This document shows, in pieces, positions 1 through 11,511 of a DNA stretch of 64,000 nucleotides. The notes under the pieces are model-generated. The model did no database searches. It worked only from the letters and a program-made list of their open reading frames with translations, and was not told the DNA's origin. The stretch is from Antilocapra americana (taxonomy: Eukaryota; Chordata; Mammalia; Artiodactyla; Antilocapridae). Each line of letters begins with the position of its first letter. Position 1 is the first letter of the stretch. Location: positions 6,724,774-6,788,773 of the forward strand of contig ML660211.1 in NCBI GenBank assembly GCA_007570785.1, written 5' to 3'. Position numbers and translations under genes: made by a program.

Positions 1-20
1 ACAGATACATCATTTTGATG

Positions 21-126
21 AACTTGGGCAAACTTTGGGAGATGGTGAGGGACAGGGAGGCCTGGCATACTACAGTCCATGGGGTCACAGAGTCAGAGAC
101 GACTGGATGACTGAAGAAAAACAACA
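21..126 (+). mobile_element. BovB LINE, 3' end only
   Basis: A 5'-truncated BovB tail: the segment reads like the last ~100 bases of the BovB ORF ending in the GGGGTCACAGAGTCAGA block and the final GACTG-rich repeats. It is flanked by a 9-bp direct repeat, ATTTTGATG, at 12-20 and 127-135, which looks like the target-site duplication, so the element is complete as inserted rather than cut by the window edge. It encodes nothing by itself. Confidence 0.85.
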
Positions 127-135
127 ATTTTGATG

Positions 136-880
136 TCTGTTCTTGTGCCTGATAAAATTCCGACAAGACTACAGTGACCAATAAAACTACTTTCTTGCTC
201 CTAAATATACTGGAAAACATCCTATTTATTTATTTCTATTGTGTTTTATATTCATAATTACATTATGTATCATACTCCTGCTAATTTTGTTTCATGGAAA
301 GGCATTTTAGTTTAAATATATCAATGTGTACAAATCCATTTTAAAATTGGTTTCTTCTTCTCTTTGATATCACTGGAAAGAAAGCAGAAAAGTGAGAAAC
401 AAAATTGTCAACTTTGAAGAAATCAATAGATACCTAAAACTCAGAATCCCAAAGGAGAAGGAGTGGTTATTTCCAAAACCTCCTGAAGGTCAAGTAAGTT
501 CAGGAAAATGTAGATTATCACATCCATCATCACAGATCTTGAAAAGCTTACAAAGCACACCTCAGCAAGTAAGTAGTACACCCTGAAATGGAAAGCAAGC
601 TATTGAAATAAAGTGCAAATACCTGGTTGTGAGATTTTGATGGGTTGCTAGCTTGATAGACAGGAGTGAAAATGGGCTGTTTATCTGTCTGGACAGGAAC
701 AAACTCTGGCAGCAGAAAGGGGAGTGCCACTCAGGGCTTAGAGGAGCCCTATGATGTCACTCTTGACTGCCTGGGGAGACCTCACTTACATGCAAATAAT
801 GCTAAAAGGGGAAACCTGGAAACATGAGTCTGGTTTTCCACCCCCCACCCCCAACAAAGGGTCATCTGGTTCAGAGAAGA
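136..880. other. No recognised feature
   Basis: AT-rich DNA with no recognised repeat or gene. A C-run lies near 839-851 and a slightly GC-richer patch at 690-780. The 64-codon frame starting at 392 has no family resemblance that I can see and no supporting context. Confidence 0.4.
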
Positions 881-2480
881 GAAATAATTCAAAAGAAACA
901 AGAACAGACATATGAAAAGTAATTAACATGAATAGGACAAAGAATGAAGAAACAAAGGAAAGAAGACTTACCATCAGAAAAATGTCTTAAAAATGTTGCT
1001 ATAGGTCAGATACAAATCATCAAAAGTATCACAATTGATTATAACACTACTGAAGCGGTCATGTTAATAATACAAGAGCACTGAACATTTCTTCACAGAG
1101 ATGAAATGGTGAGAAGAAAATGAAATAGAAGTCATTAAAACTCCAAAAAGCACTGAAATTTTAAAAGTCTCATAAAAATAAAGGCTAAATTGGAAGAAGA
1201 GAAATTGTTTGAATGCTGAAATCACAGTAAGAAAAAACAGAGCACAAAACTTTAAAAAGTGAGCAAAATAGAGTATGAATAAACAAAACACAGAGAAACT
1301 TAAAACAAGCAGTAGTTTTTCAAACATCATCTAATACACTCAACCAGCATCTCCCTCCAAAGGGTTCAAATAAGATAATGGAACAAGGGGGAAAAGTTTA
1401 TAAATTCAGTGTAAGAAAAACTTTACAAATGTCAAAGAACATATGAAAGAGAATACTAAAGCATTAATGCACTTAATGAAAAAAAATTGCATGATAAATT
1501 AATATCTTAAGAGGAAAAGAAAAGCATGTTGTGACAGAAGAAAAAAAAAGATTTATGGTAACCCATTTTTATAAATTGGGCCACACCTGACAATTTAAAA
1601 AAAAAATCTGCATTAGAAAAATAAATAAATAAATAAAAGCACAGAACAAAGAGAATACTCTGTCTTACAAGAAGTTGACCTAACAGTATCCATTTTAAAA
1701 TAAACCCTTTAAGTTAACTGAATTTTAAATTTTATATAGATATGAATGCTTTGGGAAGACAGAAAAAAAGATTTAATTCATCTATAAGGTGGAACAATAG
1801 GCTGACCTACAGCTTCTTCACAGCAATACTGGATGTTATAATGATCGTAAAAATTCACCTGTATGATCTTCAAGGAAAGAAAGTGTGACCTAATAATTTT
1901 AGAGCTAGCCAAACCACTATTCAAACATGAATGAAACAGGGACAAGGGAGCTATATTTTTTAACTTACAAGAAACCAGAGTTCCTATTAAGTTCATTTGA
2001 ACTGTAAGTTCATTCTGAAGAAATTCTCAGAGAACACATATCATCTACCAAGAAAAAAAAAAAAATGGCAAATGAACAGCCAAGGGACATTAAATCTATT
2101 TAACTGTTTCAATGAATAGGACTTAAAGAAAAGGATGTATTATGCTTACAGAACATAATGTGACTTTTATGAGAACAAATAATGAAGAAATACAGAAGGG
2201 ATATGTGAGATATTTTAAGTGTACTGATTTCCAAATTTTTACTAGCTAGAGTAAAATATATATTAAAAATGCAAAAAAAATAATATGCTAACAATACAAA
2301 GCTGTACTAAAACTAGAAAATAGAAAGTAAGGGTAGAAATGAAAAATCTAACAGAAAAAGGAGAGAGAATTTTTTTTCATCACATATCTTACCTTATCTT
2401 TTAAATTTGAGCTATATACAAATAATAGCTATCAAAAGAACAAAAATAAATGAAAAAATCATAAACTAATTAAAAAATAA
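880..2480 (+). mobile_element. Degraded old LINE, probably HAL1-like
   Basis: A-rich, lysine/glutamate-coding-like DNA on the + strand, resembling the ORF1-like coiled-coil region of HAL1/L1 elements. Around 1800-2060 the order of short words (pieces resembling 'acctagctaa', 'ttcaaacatga', 'aagaaattctcagagaac') resembles the HAL1 3' portion. Many indels; boundaries are approximate. An (AAAT)n run sits at 1621-1638. It could instead be another old L1 relative. Confidence 0.4.
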
Positions 2481-3647
2481 ATAAAATTCCTGACTTGTTC
2501 TGGAAAGCAGTGTATGACAAATATTCCTAGATAGTCAAATAGATCTTAGGATTTCCTACTACCAAGTATCTCAACACTTAAATTACATTCACATGCTACT
2601 AGCAACCTTTACACAGATATCAAGTGTGGTTCACAGGACTCATAAAGTCTCTCTATTATTATAATTTGAAGTGTGTCACTAATTTAATGCACAGTCAAAA
2701 GCAGTGAGGTATTGCTCCATGGATATCTGCATACTCACTTTGATTGTGTATATTTATATTCAGATAGTATTTTATTTATTGCATGATGAAAATATTAGAA
2801 CTCATGAAAATGTAATATTTGTTCAATTGCTCATGATACTTGTTTTAAAATTTTCTGTAAGAGCTTTGCACACATGTAGAAGTATTAGTTTAAACTTATA
2901 TTTTCTCCTTGATTTACATGAGTAAAATAACACTTTCCTCTAAAAACACATTATGAGCACTATCAGTACATGAATGACAAAATGTACTTGGATTTCCTTT
3001 TTTTAGTCTTAAAATGTTGTTAGAAATCTGGCATGTCAGATACATGTTGAATACACGGAAGCTATTTCTTAGAAACTAACAACTCACTTCTATTTTTCTT
3101 GCTCACTAGTAGTGGAAATCTATTTCTGAAAATTTACTTTATATCATGAGTATACAAAAATTGATCTTAGAATAAAAGGTGAAATAAAAATGATTTAAAA
3201 ATATTCCAAAGCTTTAAAATCAAATCTGGAGATTAAATTCACCTGGAATAAAATACACATATATGAAAACCTCTGTGTGGGTCCCCTCAGTTTCAAGGCT
3301 CATTTGAGCTGCCTTCACACCTATGAATGCCTCTGGCCCCCTTGTTAGCAAGAGGTTTTACAGCTTATCAAAATGTCCTTAGGATGATTCTTGGTACCAA
3401 AGTGCCTGATTCTCAGCTTTTATAATATTTAAGTATCTTCCCACTGTGAACATTTCAAATAAATGAAATTACCAGACCGAAATTTAGTAAGATACTAAAC
3501 TTCAGTTTCTTCCAAACTGATATGTTTCCATGCATAATCTACTAACACACTAAGAAAATTAAATAGAATTGAAAAGCATCTCTGTTTTGAATTAAACAAT
3601 ATAGAACAAAGAGAAAATGCATACTTTTTAACCCCAACTCAATCATT
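2480..3647. other. No recognised feature
   Basis: AT-rich DNA with no repeat I can name. The 73-codon frame at 2704-2925 is hydrophobic and low-complexity, as expected of random AT-rich frames. Confidence 0.4.
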
Positions 3648-3857
3648 GGGCTTCCCTGGAGGCTCAGAAGGAAAAGACTCTGCCTGCAATGGAGGACACT
3701 AGGGTTTGATCCCTGGGTCAGGAAGATACCCTAGAGAAGGAAATGGCAACCCACTCCAGTATTCTTGCCTGGAGAATCCCCTGGACAGAGAAATCAGGCA
3801 GGCTACAGTCCATGGGGTCACAAAGAATCTGACACGACTGAGTGACTAACACTTAAA
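3648..3857 (+). mobile_element. Bov-tA SINE
   Basis: Complete Bov-tA layout: tRNA-Glu-like head (GGCTTCCCTGGAGGCTCAGA, then CTGCCTGCAATG and GGTTTGATCCCTGGGTC, corresponding to the A and B box regions), the central CCCACTCCAGTATTCTTGCC block, and the BovB-related tail ending GACTGAGTGACTAACAC. No clear flanking duplication was seen. A non-autonomous ruminant SINE, presumably mobilised by BovB. Confidence 0.93.
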
Positions 3858-3865
3858 CACTTAAC

Positions 3866-4570
3866 ACATTTATACATAAAAATTGCAGTGAACTCTCAAA
3901 GGAGCAATTATAGAAATAAACTTTCTGAAGACAGAAATGTACAGAACATCTCCTAAATTTTTCTTCATTAGAGAGCTTAATTTGTTCTCAAGATTAAAGC
4001 TATAGTGAAATTAGCCATAATGATTTGGCAAATTAAAATTTCCATCCTTCCAAAGTTAATCAAAAGTGGTCAGTAATAAATGTCAATACTGATACTAAAA
4101 ATTATAAAATTTATTCATTTATTAAGATGGCTAAGACTCTCTAAATCTCTATTTATCTACAAATATTTGGTATCCTTTAGATAGTCCTTGCAAAACAGAG
4201 AGACAAAATATTATAAGCATTTGCAGTTTCTGCTCAGCAGGTACTTTTAAAGAAAGGAAAACTAAACAAATTCAGTTATTTGAAAAATAACTGAAGCAAC
4301 AACACATGAAGTCTATCATCTTAGTTTTTCCTTTTACAAATTACGAGTTCTATTTTGGAGAGTATTTCTGTTACATAACAGAAATAAGAAAACAAATTGC
4401 ATAAAGTTTCTAGAAAATAGTCTTGCTTCACTTTCTCATTCTACTGTCAACTTGCAGTTCAAATCTGGACTGAAAAATGTCAGGGAAAATAAGGAATCTA
4501 AAATAGCACTGAACGTTTTACACTTTAAATTCTGTGATTAATAAAACAAAGAATCTCACTTCTCAATATG
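3866..4570. other. No recognised feature
   Basis: AT-rich sequence with no recognised repeat or gene between two SINEs. Confidence 0.4.
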
Positions 4571-4578
4571 TATAAGTG

Positions 4579-4690
4579 CGATGTTGCTGCTGCTGCTAAG
4601 TCGTGTCAGTCGTGTCTGACTCTGCGACCCCAGAGATGGCAGCCCACCAGACTCCTCCGTCCCTGGGAGTCTCCGGCAAAAATACTGGAG
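4579..4690 (-). mobile_element. Bov-A2 SINE, part 1 (split by L1)
   Basis: Reads on the minus strand as a Bov-A2 monomer ending in CAG repeats (here GCTGCTGCTGCTAAGTCG at 4583-4600). The SINE is interrupted after CAAAAATACTGGAG by an L1 and resumes at about 5084. The SINE as a whole is flanked by an imperfect direct repeat, TATAAGTGCGAT at 4571-4582 and TATAAGTGCAAT at 5120-5131. Confidence 0.9.
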
Positions 4691-5060
4691 CCCATTATCC
4701 AGAGTGAAGTAAGCCAGAAGCAAAAACAACAATACAGTATATTAACGCATATATATGGAATTTAGAAAGACGGTAACGAGAACCCAACATACGAGACAGC
4801 AAAAGGAACGCAGATGTATAGAATAGACTCGTGGACTTTGTGGATGAGGGTAAGGGTGGGATGATATGGGAGAAGGGCATTGAAGCATGTTAATTGTCAT
4901 GTGTCTAATCAATCGCCAGCCCAGGACTGATGCTCGGGGCTGGTGCAGAGAGATTTCCCGGGGGGGGAGGGAAGAGGGAGGGGGGTTCCGGAGGGGAAGC
5001 ATATGTAAACCCATGGTGATATCATGACAATGTATGGCAAAAACAATTAAAAAAAAAAAA
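4691..5060 (+). mobile_element. Young ruminant L1, 3' UTR, 5'-truncated, nested in SINE
   Basis: Contains the end of the L1 ORF2/3' UTR: AGAGTGAAGTAAGCCAGAAG, CATATATATGGAATTTAGAAA, then the polypurine G-run (4960-4996), the TATGTAAACCCATGGTGAT block and a poly-A tail. Both ends touch the duplicated target word AATACTGGAG, so the L1 inserted into the Bov-A2. The sequence is nearly the same as the copy at 37024-37400, implying a recent shared source subfamily. Confidence 0.92.
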
Positions 5061-5083
5061 ATACTGGAGTGGAAAAAAAAAAA
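5061..5083 (+). repeat. Duplicated target word plus second A-tract
   Basis: Between the L1 poly-A and the resumed SINE lies an additional copy of ATACTGGAGTGG followed by 11 A and a G. The right flank therefore has the target word twice, each preceded by an A-tract: a second retrotransposition-like end or a slippage duplication. Confidence 0.75.
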
Positions 5084-5119
5084 GAATACTGGAGTGGGTT
5101 GCCATGTCCTTCTCCAATA
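5084..5119 (-). mobile_element. Bov-A2 SINE, part 2
   Basis: Resumption of the split Bov-A2: AATACTGGAGTGGGTTGCCA followed by TGTCCTTCTCC, the minus-strand start of the SINE unit. It ends at the right copy of the flanking TATAAGTGCAAT repeat. Confidence 0.88.
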
Positions 5120-5130
5120 TATAAGTGCAA

Positions 5131-5545
5131 TAATGACTTGCAAAAATATATGAGAAATTGATCGCATCATTCAGTAGATATATATTTCCCTTCACTGATC
5201 AGGCACTGTTTTTGTACATGAGAGACATAAAAGTGGAAATGGAGATTTGGAACTAGCATGGTCCTTCAGTGTTGTCCCAAGGGGGCTTGATGGCAAAATT
5301 ATTAAAGTCTTTTATCAGTCAGTCATTAGATGTGGTTTGTCCTTGTGCAGACTCTGCTACTGAGGACCCCTAAGGATGCCGAGGATTTCTGCCCAAACTG
5401 CCACCTATACTTCCCCAACACACGGTCTTGTTTTTATAGGATCCACGTGACACATTACAGCATCCAGAAAAATCAGAATAACTAGTGAAGTTATTTGAAG
5501 TTACTCCACCTATGCAAGAAATGTGATATAAAAATTTGGGTGTGG
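5131..5545. other. No firmly recognised feature
   Basis: Mostly unassigned. A piece at about 5175-5240 (CACTGATCAGGCACTGTTTTT) faintly resembles the antisense 3' end of L2/MIR-type elements, but too little is preserved to call it. Confidence 0.3.
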
Positions 5546-5559
5546 TTAAAATAAAATAC

Positions 5560-6340
5560 AGTGACACCACCAAATTCTAGGAGGTATGGAGAAAAATTGA
5601 ATCACTCATATGTTGCTTGTGGGAATGTAAAATGGTACAGCCACACTGGAAAGCAGTTTGGTATTTTCTTATAAAACTGAACAGGCAATCATCATCTTAT
5701 CCAGCAAATGGATTTCTGAGCATTCCCAGAGAAATGAAAACTTATGTCCAAGAGAAACATATACCAGAACCTGCAGCAGCTTTATTTGCAACAACTAAAT
5801 TCAGCAGGTGGATGGTAAACAAACTGGTGCATCCAAACTATGGAATACTTGTCAGCAATAAAAAGGAACTAACTATGGTTACATATAACCACTTAGATGA
5901 ATCTCCAGGGACTGACGTCGAGTGAAAAAAAAGTCAACCCCCAAAGGCTACGTACTGTATGATTCCATTTATGCAGCATTTTCAAAATGAAAACATTTTG
6001 GAAATGGAGGAGCATTTAGTGGTTGCTGGCGGTTGGGGACCAGTCAAGGAGGTGTTAGACAGGTAGGGATGGTTCTAAAAAGGCAAAACAGGCATTGTGG
6101 CAGTATTGGGTGCTAGGTATCTTGACTGGCATGGGCATAAACCCACTCAGGTGATGAAATTGTATAGAACTTACTATACACAGAGAAAAGAATGAGTGTA
6201 AGTAAATCTGGGGAATTCTGAATACAATTGGTAAATTGCATCAATTTCAATACCTTTGTTGAGAAATTATACTATAGTTTTGCACAGTGTTATCTTTGTG
6301 GGGCACAAAATGTACAAGGAGTCTTTCTGTGTTATTTCTT
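5560..6340 (+). mobile_element. Old L1 (L1M class) ORF2 end and 3' UTR
   Basis: Follows the mammalian L1 ORF2 end in order: GGGAATGTAAAATGGTACAG, CCAGCAAATGGATTTCTGAG, GAGAAATGAAAACTTATGTC, GCAGCTTTATTTGCAAC, CTCAGCAATAAAAAGGAAC-like and GTACTGTATGATTCCATTTA, then a 3' UTR-like stretch with 'GTGGTTGCTGGCGGTTGGGG'. Widely diverged with indels. The 102-codon frame at 5617-5925 is a remnant of ORF2, not a gene. Confidence 0.85.
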
Positions 6341-6344
6341 ACAG

Positions 6345-7089
6345 CTACAAGTGAATCTACAATTATCTCAATAATAATTGCAGATTACAGTGTCTAGTAG
6401 AATGATATAGATAATGTTTATGTTCAGACCTGAGAGAAACCACCGTGAGACAGAGTAATTAGAGAAGGGATAAAGAAGACATTAGGTCTTAGGCATTAAG
6501 TCGTTAATTTGATAGGTGGGAGCAAAAATGCAGAGCACATCTGTGACCACCACAGTTGGTCAGCCCTATTATTAAAATAAATTTCCTCCCTTAATTCTTG
6601 GAAGAGGCCAGGAACTCCTCTTTGAAGTCTGACTCTTCACTTTATTCATCTTTTTACCCTCAGAATGTAGCACTGTTACTTACATGCAGTTCCTGATCAG
6701 GAAGTGTTCTGTGACTGAATGTGTGATTTAATCAAAAAGCTTATTGATAGAGAGGAATACAAAAGTGTTTTATGATAGACTGCAAAAGATTGCAAATGCT
6801 GGAATGCCTTTCACACTTAGGAAAGTTAATAGGACAAGAATGAATATAAACAAAAGTGTAATTGCAGATTAGTGAAAATGACACTGAAAATTGATTTGAA
6901 TTAAAAGGGTTTGAATGGAAAACGAGGGGTTTCTAATTTAAGATTTTGGAAAGAGGAAAACTATATATCCTCTTCATATGCATGTACAGGAAGAATAATT
7001 TCAGCATTCTTAGATTTGCTTTCCCTAGGTTCATAATCTAAATTTACAGCTTTACCACCTCTACCCCGTCGACGGCTCTGGAGGGATTT
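6345..7089. other. No recognised feature
   Basis: AT-rich DNA, no recognised element. A short CpG-bearing word (CCCCGTCGACGGCTCTGG) occurs at 7064-7081 without further context. Confidence 0.35.
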
Positions 7090-7470
7090 GTCAGTCCTCA
7101 TCCTCTCCTACCAAATATGTCAAATTAGCCTATATTCTCTTCTTGATATCACTTCCAAAGTGTTTCTTTATTTCCATTCCACCTGTCTCTATTCTAATTC
7201 CACTTCTCATTACCTCTCACTTACACTGGCAATCATTTCCAGACCAGTATCCCTGTTGGTAACTTCCTCAGCTTCAAATCCATGCATTGTACTGCCAACA
7301 AAATTTGTTTGCTAAAACAGCCTTGACTGAGATGTGCTACTGTTCAGAGAGCTCCAATAGCATTTCTTCTCTCATGATAAAGTATGAAGAATCTCAGGAC
7401 AACATTCAAATTTTGATTTAATTTGGCCTCAGTCATTCTGTCCACTATTAATGCTATTAAATGTCTTTGC
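7090..7470 (+). mobile_element. Old LINE fragment, probably L2
   Basis: Pyrimidine-rich + strand with the order typical of L2 3' regions: 'CCTCTCACTTACACTGGCAATC', then words like GAGCTCCAATAGCATTTCTT and GATAAAGTATGAAGAATCTCA, which parallel the L2 'cctccaatggcttcccatctcact ... taaagtccaaagtcct' segment. Highly diverged; identity with another pyrimidine-rich old repeat is possible. Confidence 0.42.
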
Positions 7471-7614
7471 TATATGTGAAAAATAACCATTTTTAGCATG
7501 CCATGCTGTCTTAAAAAACACATATTTATTTTACCATTATTTCAGTCTTGAGTGCTATTTCACATGTCACTATATCTTCAGAATGGATCTCAAGCATTAA
7601 CTAGTAGTGTAGTG

Positions 7615-7816
7615 TGTTAGTTGTTCAGTCGTGTCTGACTCTTTGTGACCCCATGGACTGTAGCCCACCAGCCTCCTCTGTCCATGGAATTCTCTGGGCA
7701 CGAATACTGGAGTGAGTTGCCATTCCCTTCTCCAGTGGATCTTCCCAACCCAGGGACTGAGCCCAAGTCTCCTGCATTACAGGCAGATTCTTTACCATCT
7801 GAGCCACCAGGGTAAC
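7615..7816 (-). mobile_element. Bov-tA SINE
   Basis: Minus-strand Bov-tA: starts with GTTGTTCAGTCGTGTCTGAC (tail end), passes GCCATTCCCTTCTCCAG, and ends with GATTCTTTACCATCTGAGCC and ACCAGGGTAACCC, the antisense tRNA-Glu-like head. The two overlapping minus-strand frames of 60 and 67 codons here are SINE translations. Confidence 0.93.
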
Positions 7817-8029
7817 CCAAACTTTAATTACTTTTCATTAAAAATTTATTATTTCTTTCTAAAACTCTTTGTTTATATATTCCTTATATTTAGCACATTA
7901 CAGTTTAGCTGTTTTATTAAACACTTCCTCTAACAATTGATTTTTAAATAAAATTTAAATCATTGGGAGTAGACACAGTATTTTTTTTTTCTTTAGTATC
8001 TGAAAATAGGTCTAGCTTTCACTGAATTG

Positions 8030-8200
8030 ATTTCATACATTCTTTCAACAAATACTGTAGTTGCAAGTCATATGTCCACATATTATAGAGGAGACAAGGA
8101 ATAAAAGATAAAAAGTCCTCGCCTTCATCTAGCATTTATTCTGCTGGGAAAGAAAAGCAATAATAAATGTATGATACTAAAAAGTACCTGCTATAATGAA
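8030..8200 (-). mobile_element. Old LINE 3' end, probably L2
   Basis: TTCTTTCAACAAATACTGTA, then GACAAGGAATAAAAGATAAA and CCTCGCCTTCATCTAGCATT track the antisense L2 3' end ('ttcaacaaatatttattgag ... ccctgccttcatggagctta'). Short and diverged. Confidence 0.5.
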
Positions 8201-8669
8201 ATAACTACAGAATATTAAACAGAACTGAATTCATGAATGATATCAAGAGTTAAAATATCTTTGTATAAAAGTCAAATTGACGTGTTAATTCTTCTGGGAT
8301 TACATTCCAAATGCATATCTACTATTGTGAGTGATAAAACTATCACACATTTTGTGACTGCTGGGGATTCAGAAAGAGATATTTTAAATGGATGAGAGAA
8401 ATCAGCAGTCTTACTGATAAAACAGCATAATGCCACAGACATTAACCACCAGATTGTGATACTCTCTTTCTACTTATGGCAATGCCTCTTGTGCTTAGAA
8501 TATAATATGGAATCATGACCAAGTTATCCTCAGAAATTTTACCCCATGTTGCTATAATTATACTATGTTAGATTAAAAGGATTTTGAAAACAGAGGGCAA
8601 AATGAATTGCAAGTTCAGGGGCTATAGAAAAAGGCATTTGAAGATATCAAAAGCTAAGAAAAAATATAT
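8200..8669. other. No recognised feature
   Basis: AT-rich, no recognised element. Confidence 0.35.
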
Positions 8670-9850
8670 TTATTTAAAACTTTACATCCAAGCCAGATGG
8701 AAGAATAAGAGGTTTTCTCTCTGCCTGCTAGAGTCACACAATTCCTTCTGGAAAAAAAAAAAAAAAATGAGAAAGTACTAGAATGGCTCCTACAGGTTAG
8801 GAAAATGAGAAAATTCTTACATTGAAACAGGTAGGAAAGGTTGAGATATATTCACCATAAACCCCACCTGCAGGACAGCACTGTATAATATGGAGGGAAC
8901 TTCCTGGAAAAACTTCCAGCTTTTCCCTAAGGAGTGAAGAGTTTGGACCACACATCCAGTTATCCAGCTTTTACAGCTGCCATCTGAGGCCCTGGCTCCC
9001 AAATCCCCTAGCTTGGAGAGCCAATGGGGTTCAGCAGTCAGGAGTCCCTCGGGACCACAGTAAGCAATGATGCAGTTTTTAAAAGAACACCTCCTGCGAC
9101 TCTGCCAGGGCTTGGCACAGAGCTATCAGGCAGAGACATCCTGTGCCCAGTTTCCCCTTGGAAGGGATGTGATTGTGTATTTTCTCAACTGATATCCTGG
9201 GATTGGGCCTCTGGGCCCTAACTGAAACTACCCCCCACGTCACTCTCTCCCCCTGACTCACTCCAGCAATAAATCCAAGTTCCTGCTTTACCGTAAATCC
9301 AATGCCCCATCCCACCTCCAGGACAGTTCAGTATAATCAGGAAGGAACCTCCTTCCCCCAGCTTCTCCCTGAGGAGTGAAGGGTTTGGACCACACATCCG
9401 GTGCCCCTGCTTTTGCGGCTGCCACCTGAGGGCTGAGTTGATGGGGCATACTGAGAAGTCCCAGGACCACATTAAACAAAGAGGGAAGTTTTCAACAAGT
9501 GTTCCCCTCAGTTATCGCCTCACTGCTGGGCTCAGCACAGAAGGAACAGGCCAAAGGCTCACTGCCCAGTTTCTCCTTGGAAGACTTGTGGCTGCACACT
9601 TTCCCAACTGTTGCCTGAGGTCAGGCTTCTAACTCAGCAGCATCCAGGAAGTGAGGGGTCCTGTAGTTATTAACGTTCTGGAAATAGGCATTAGTGTGTG
9701 GGAACTTCCTATGTGTTCCCCTGGGCTTGCCCCAGCATTGAAACCAGGTCAGAAGCAGATTCCTGGAAAATGTTCATCCACTTGTCAGCTGGCACCTGAA
9801 GGACTGATCATACATCACCTAACTTAAGAGACAGCAGATGAACTATAATA
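8670..9850 (+). mobile_element. Old L1 5' UTR with internal tandem duplication
   Basis: Begins like an old L1 5' end (CCAGATGGAAGAATAAGAGG, then an A-rich run at 8752-8767) and continues as a GC-richer 5' UTR. Two units of about 420-448 bp are visible: CCCACCTGCAGGACAG (8863) and CCCACCTCCAGGACAG (9311); GTTTGGACCACACATCC at 8941 and 9383; CAGTTTCCCCTTGGAAG at 9148 and CAGTTTCTCCTTGGAAG at 9567. A more diverged stretch follows to about 9850. The overlapping 60-84-codon frames here are non-coding. Confidence 0.7.
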
Positions 9851-10860
9851 AAGAGACAAATTCTTAGAAACACACAACCGATAAAACCTGAATCATGAAA
9901 GAAAATAGTAAATCTGAAGTAATTCCAATAATTAATAAGGATGTAGAGTTAATCATTGAAATCTCACAACTACAAAAAATAGACAGGATCTGATGGCTTC
10001 ACTGGTGAATTCTATCAAACATTGAAAGAGGAATACCAGTCCTTCTTAAGCTCTTAGAGAGGAGGAAATACTTCCAAATTCATTTTATGGGGCAGAATTA
10101 CCCAGATACCAAAACCAGATAAAGGCACTATAGGAAAAGAAAGTTACAGGCCAATATCCCAAATGAACATAGATGCAAAAATCGTTACTGAAATATTAGA
10201 AGACTAAAGTCAACTGTACATTAAAGTATCATACACCATTATCAACTGAGATTTATATCTGAGATACAGAATGGTTCAACATATGCAAACCAATAAATGT
10301 GATATGCTACATTGACAAAATGAAAGGTAATAATAACATCATCTCAATGGATGCAGAAGCAGCATTTGACAAAACTCAATATCCTTTCCTAGTGGAAAAA
10401 AAAAATCAACAAATAGGTATAGATAGAATGTATCACAGCAAAATAAAATGACCAGCCCATAGTTAAACTCATTTACAAAAGTGAAGAGATGAAAGTTCAT
10501 CCTTTAACATAAGGAACAAGACAAGGATGCTTACTCACCAATTTAATTCAACAAAAAAATTGTAAGTGCAAATTTCCAGAGCAGTCAGATGAGAAAACAA
10601 AATAGAGGGCATCCAAATCAAATGTTTTCATATGATGGATGTTATACATAGAAAAACCTAGACTCCCCTGAAAAACTGATGTTTGTGCTCAGTCTCTCAG
10701 AACTAATTAATGCATTCAGTAAAGTTGCAGAATATAAAATCAGTATATAAAAATCAGTTGTGTGTCTCTATATTAAAATCAAAGAGAAATTAAGAACACT
10801 ATATTTACAATATAAAAAGAATAAAATATTTAAGAAGAAATTTAACCAAAGAGGGAATCA
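9851..10860 (+). mobile_element. Old L1 ORF2 reverse-transcriptase region
   Basis: Matches the L1 ORF2 RT stretch in order: GAATCATGAAAGAAAATAG, GATGGCTTCACTGGTGAATT, ACTTCCAAATTCATTTTATG, GCCAATATCCCAAATGAACA, GGTTCAACATATGCAAACCA, CATCTCAATGGATGCAGAAG. Multiple stops and indels; no open frame. It joins the 5' UTR directly at about 9850, so ORF1 and the endonuclease part of ORF2 are missing. Confidence 0.85.
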
Positions 10861-10945
10861 TTTCACAGTATATACCCATATCAGATCATCATGTTGTATG
10901 CTTTAAAATCATTGCAGTGTTATTTGTCAATTATAACTCAAATCT
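10861..10945 (+). mobile_element. Old L1 3' terminus
   Basis: ATCATGTTGTATGCTTTAAA, then CAGTGTTATTTGTCAATTAT and AACTCAA resemble the terminal segment of old L1 elements. It abuts the RT segment, so the end of ORF2 and most of the 3' UTR are missing. Confidence 0.65.
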
Positions 10946-11499
10946 AGGGGTAAATTTTATATCGAATTATGTTATCTTTTCAACTTTTTTATTTCATGTT
11001 CTTGTTTTAAGCAGGACATGTCATTAAGTAAGGATTTGATGAGTACCATTAATAATTCATAGTAGTTTTTGTGATCTTAACTATAATTTTTCATGTTATA
11101 TGATTGGCTATAATTTTAATTCATGTATATTATTTATGAAACTTGAATATGTTTTTAAACTGGTTTTTCATATAACATAATATACATACTTTATTATATC
11201 ATTGTATAATATTAATGTTTACAACATAACATCAAGGAATTTGTGGCATTAATGATCTTTTTAGGTTAATAGTTAAGTACTATAGTCACATGGTCATATA
11301 AAATTATTAAATACTACATAAGGACTTATATAAATGAAAAAATACTTCCTCCTCATTTCTCTTTTTCATTTCTTAAACATTTTTGTTTGGCAATTTTTTT
11401 TTTCATTTCTTCCAGCACTAAACTCCTTATTGTAGGAAATATGTACCTGTAACCATGATGTGATTTATTATTTTGAGATCTTATTTATTAGTTGCCCCT
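10946..11499. other. No recognised feature
   Basis: Very AT-rich stretch without a recognised repeat. Confidence 0.4.
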
Positions 11500-11511
11500 A
11501 TGAAATGTGAG

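Noticed and set aside
4742..5170. 142-codon minus-strand frame
   Set aside because: Antisense to the L1 3' UTR and the flanking Bov-A2; similar translations recur at 19477-19758.
5175..5240. Possible L2/MIR fragment
   Set aside because: Only one short matching word; not enough for a call.
5617..5925. 102-codon plus frame
   Set aside because: Remnant of old L1 ORF2.
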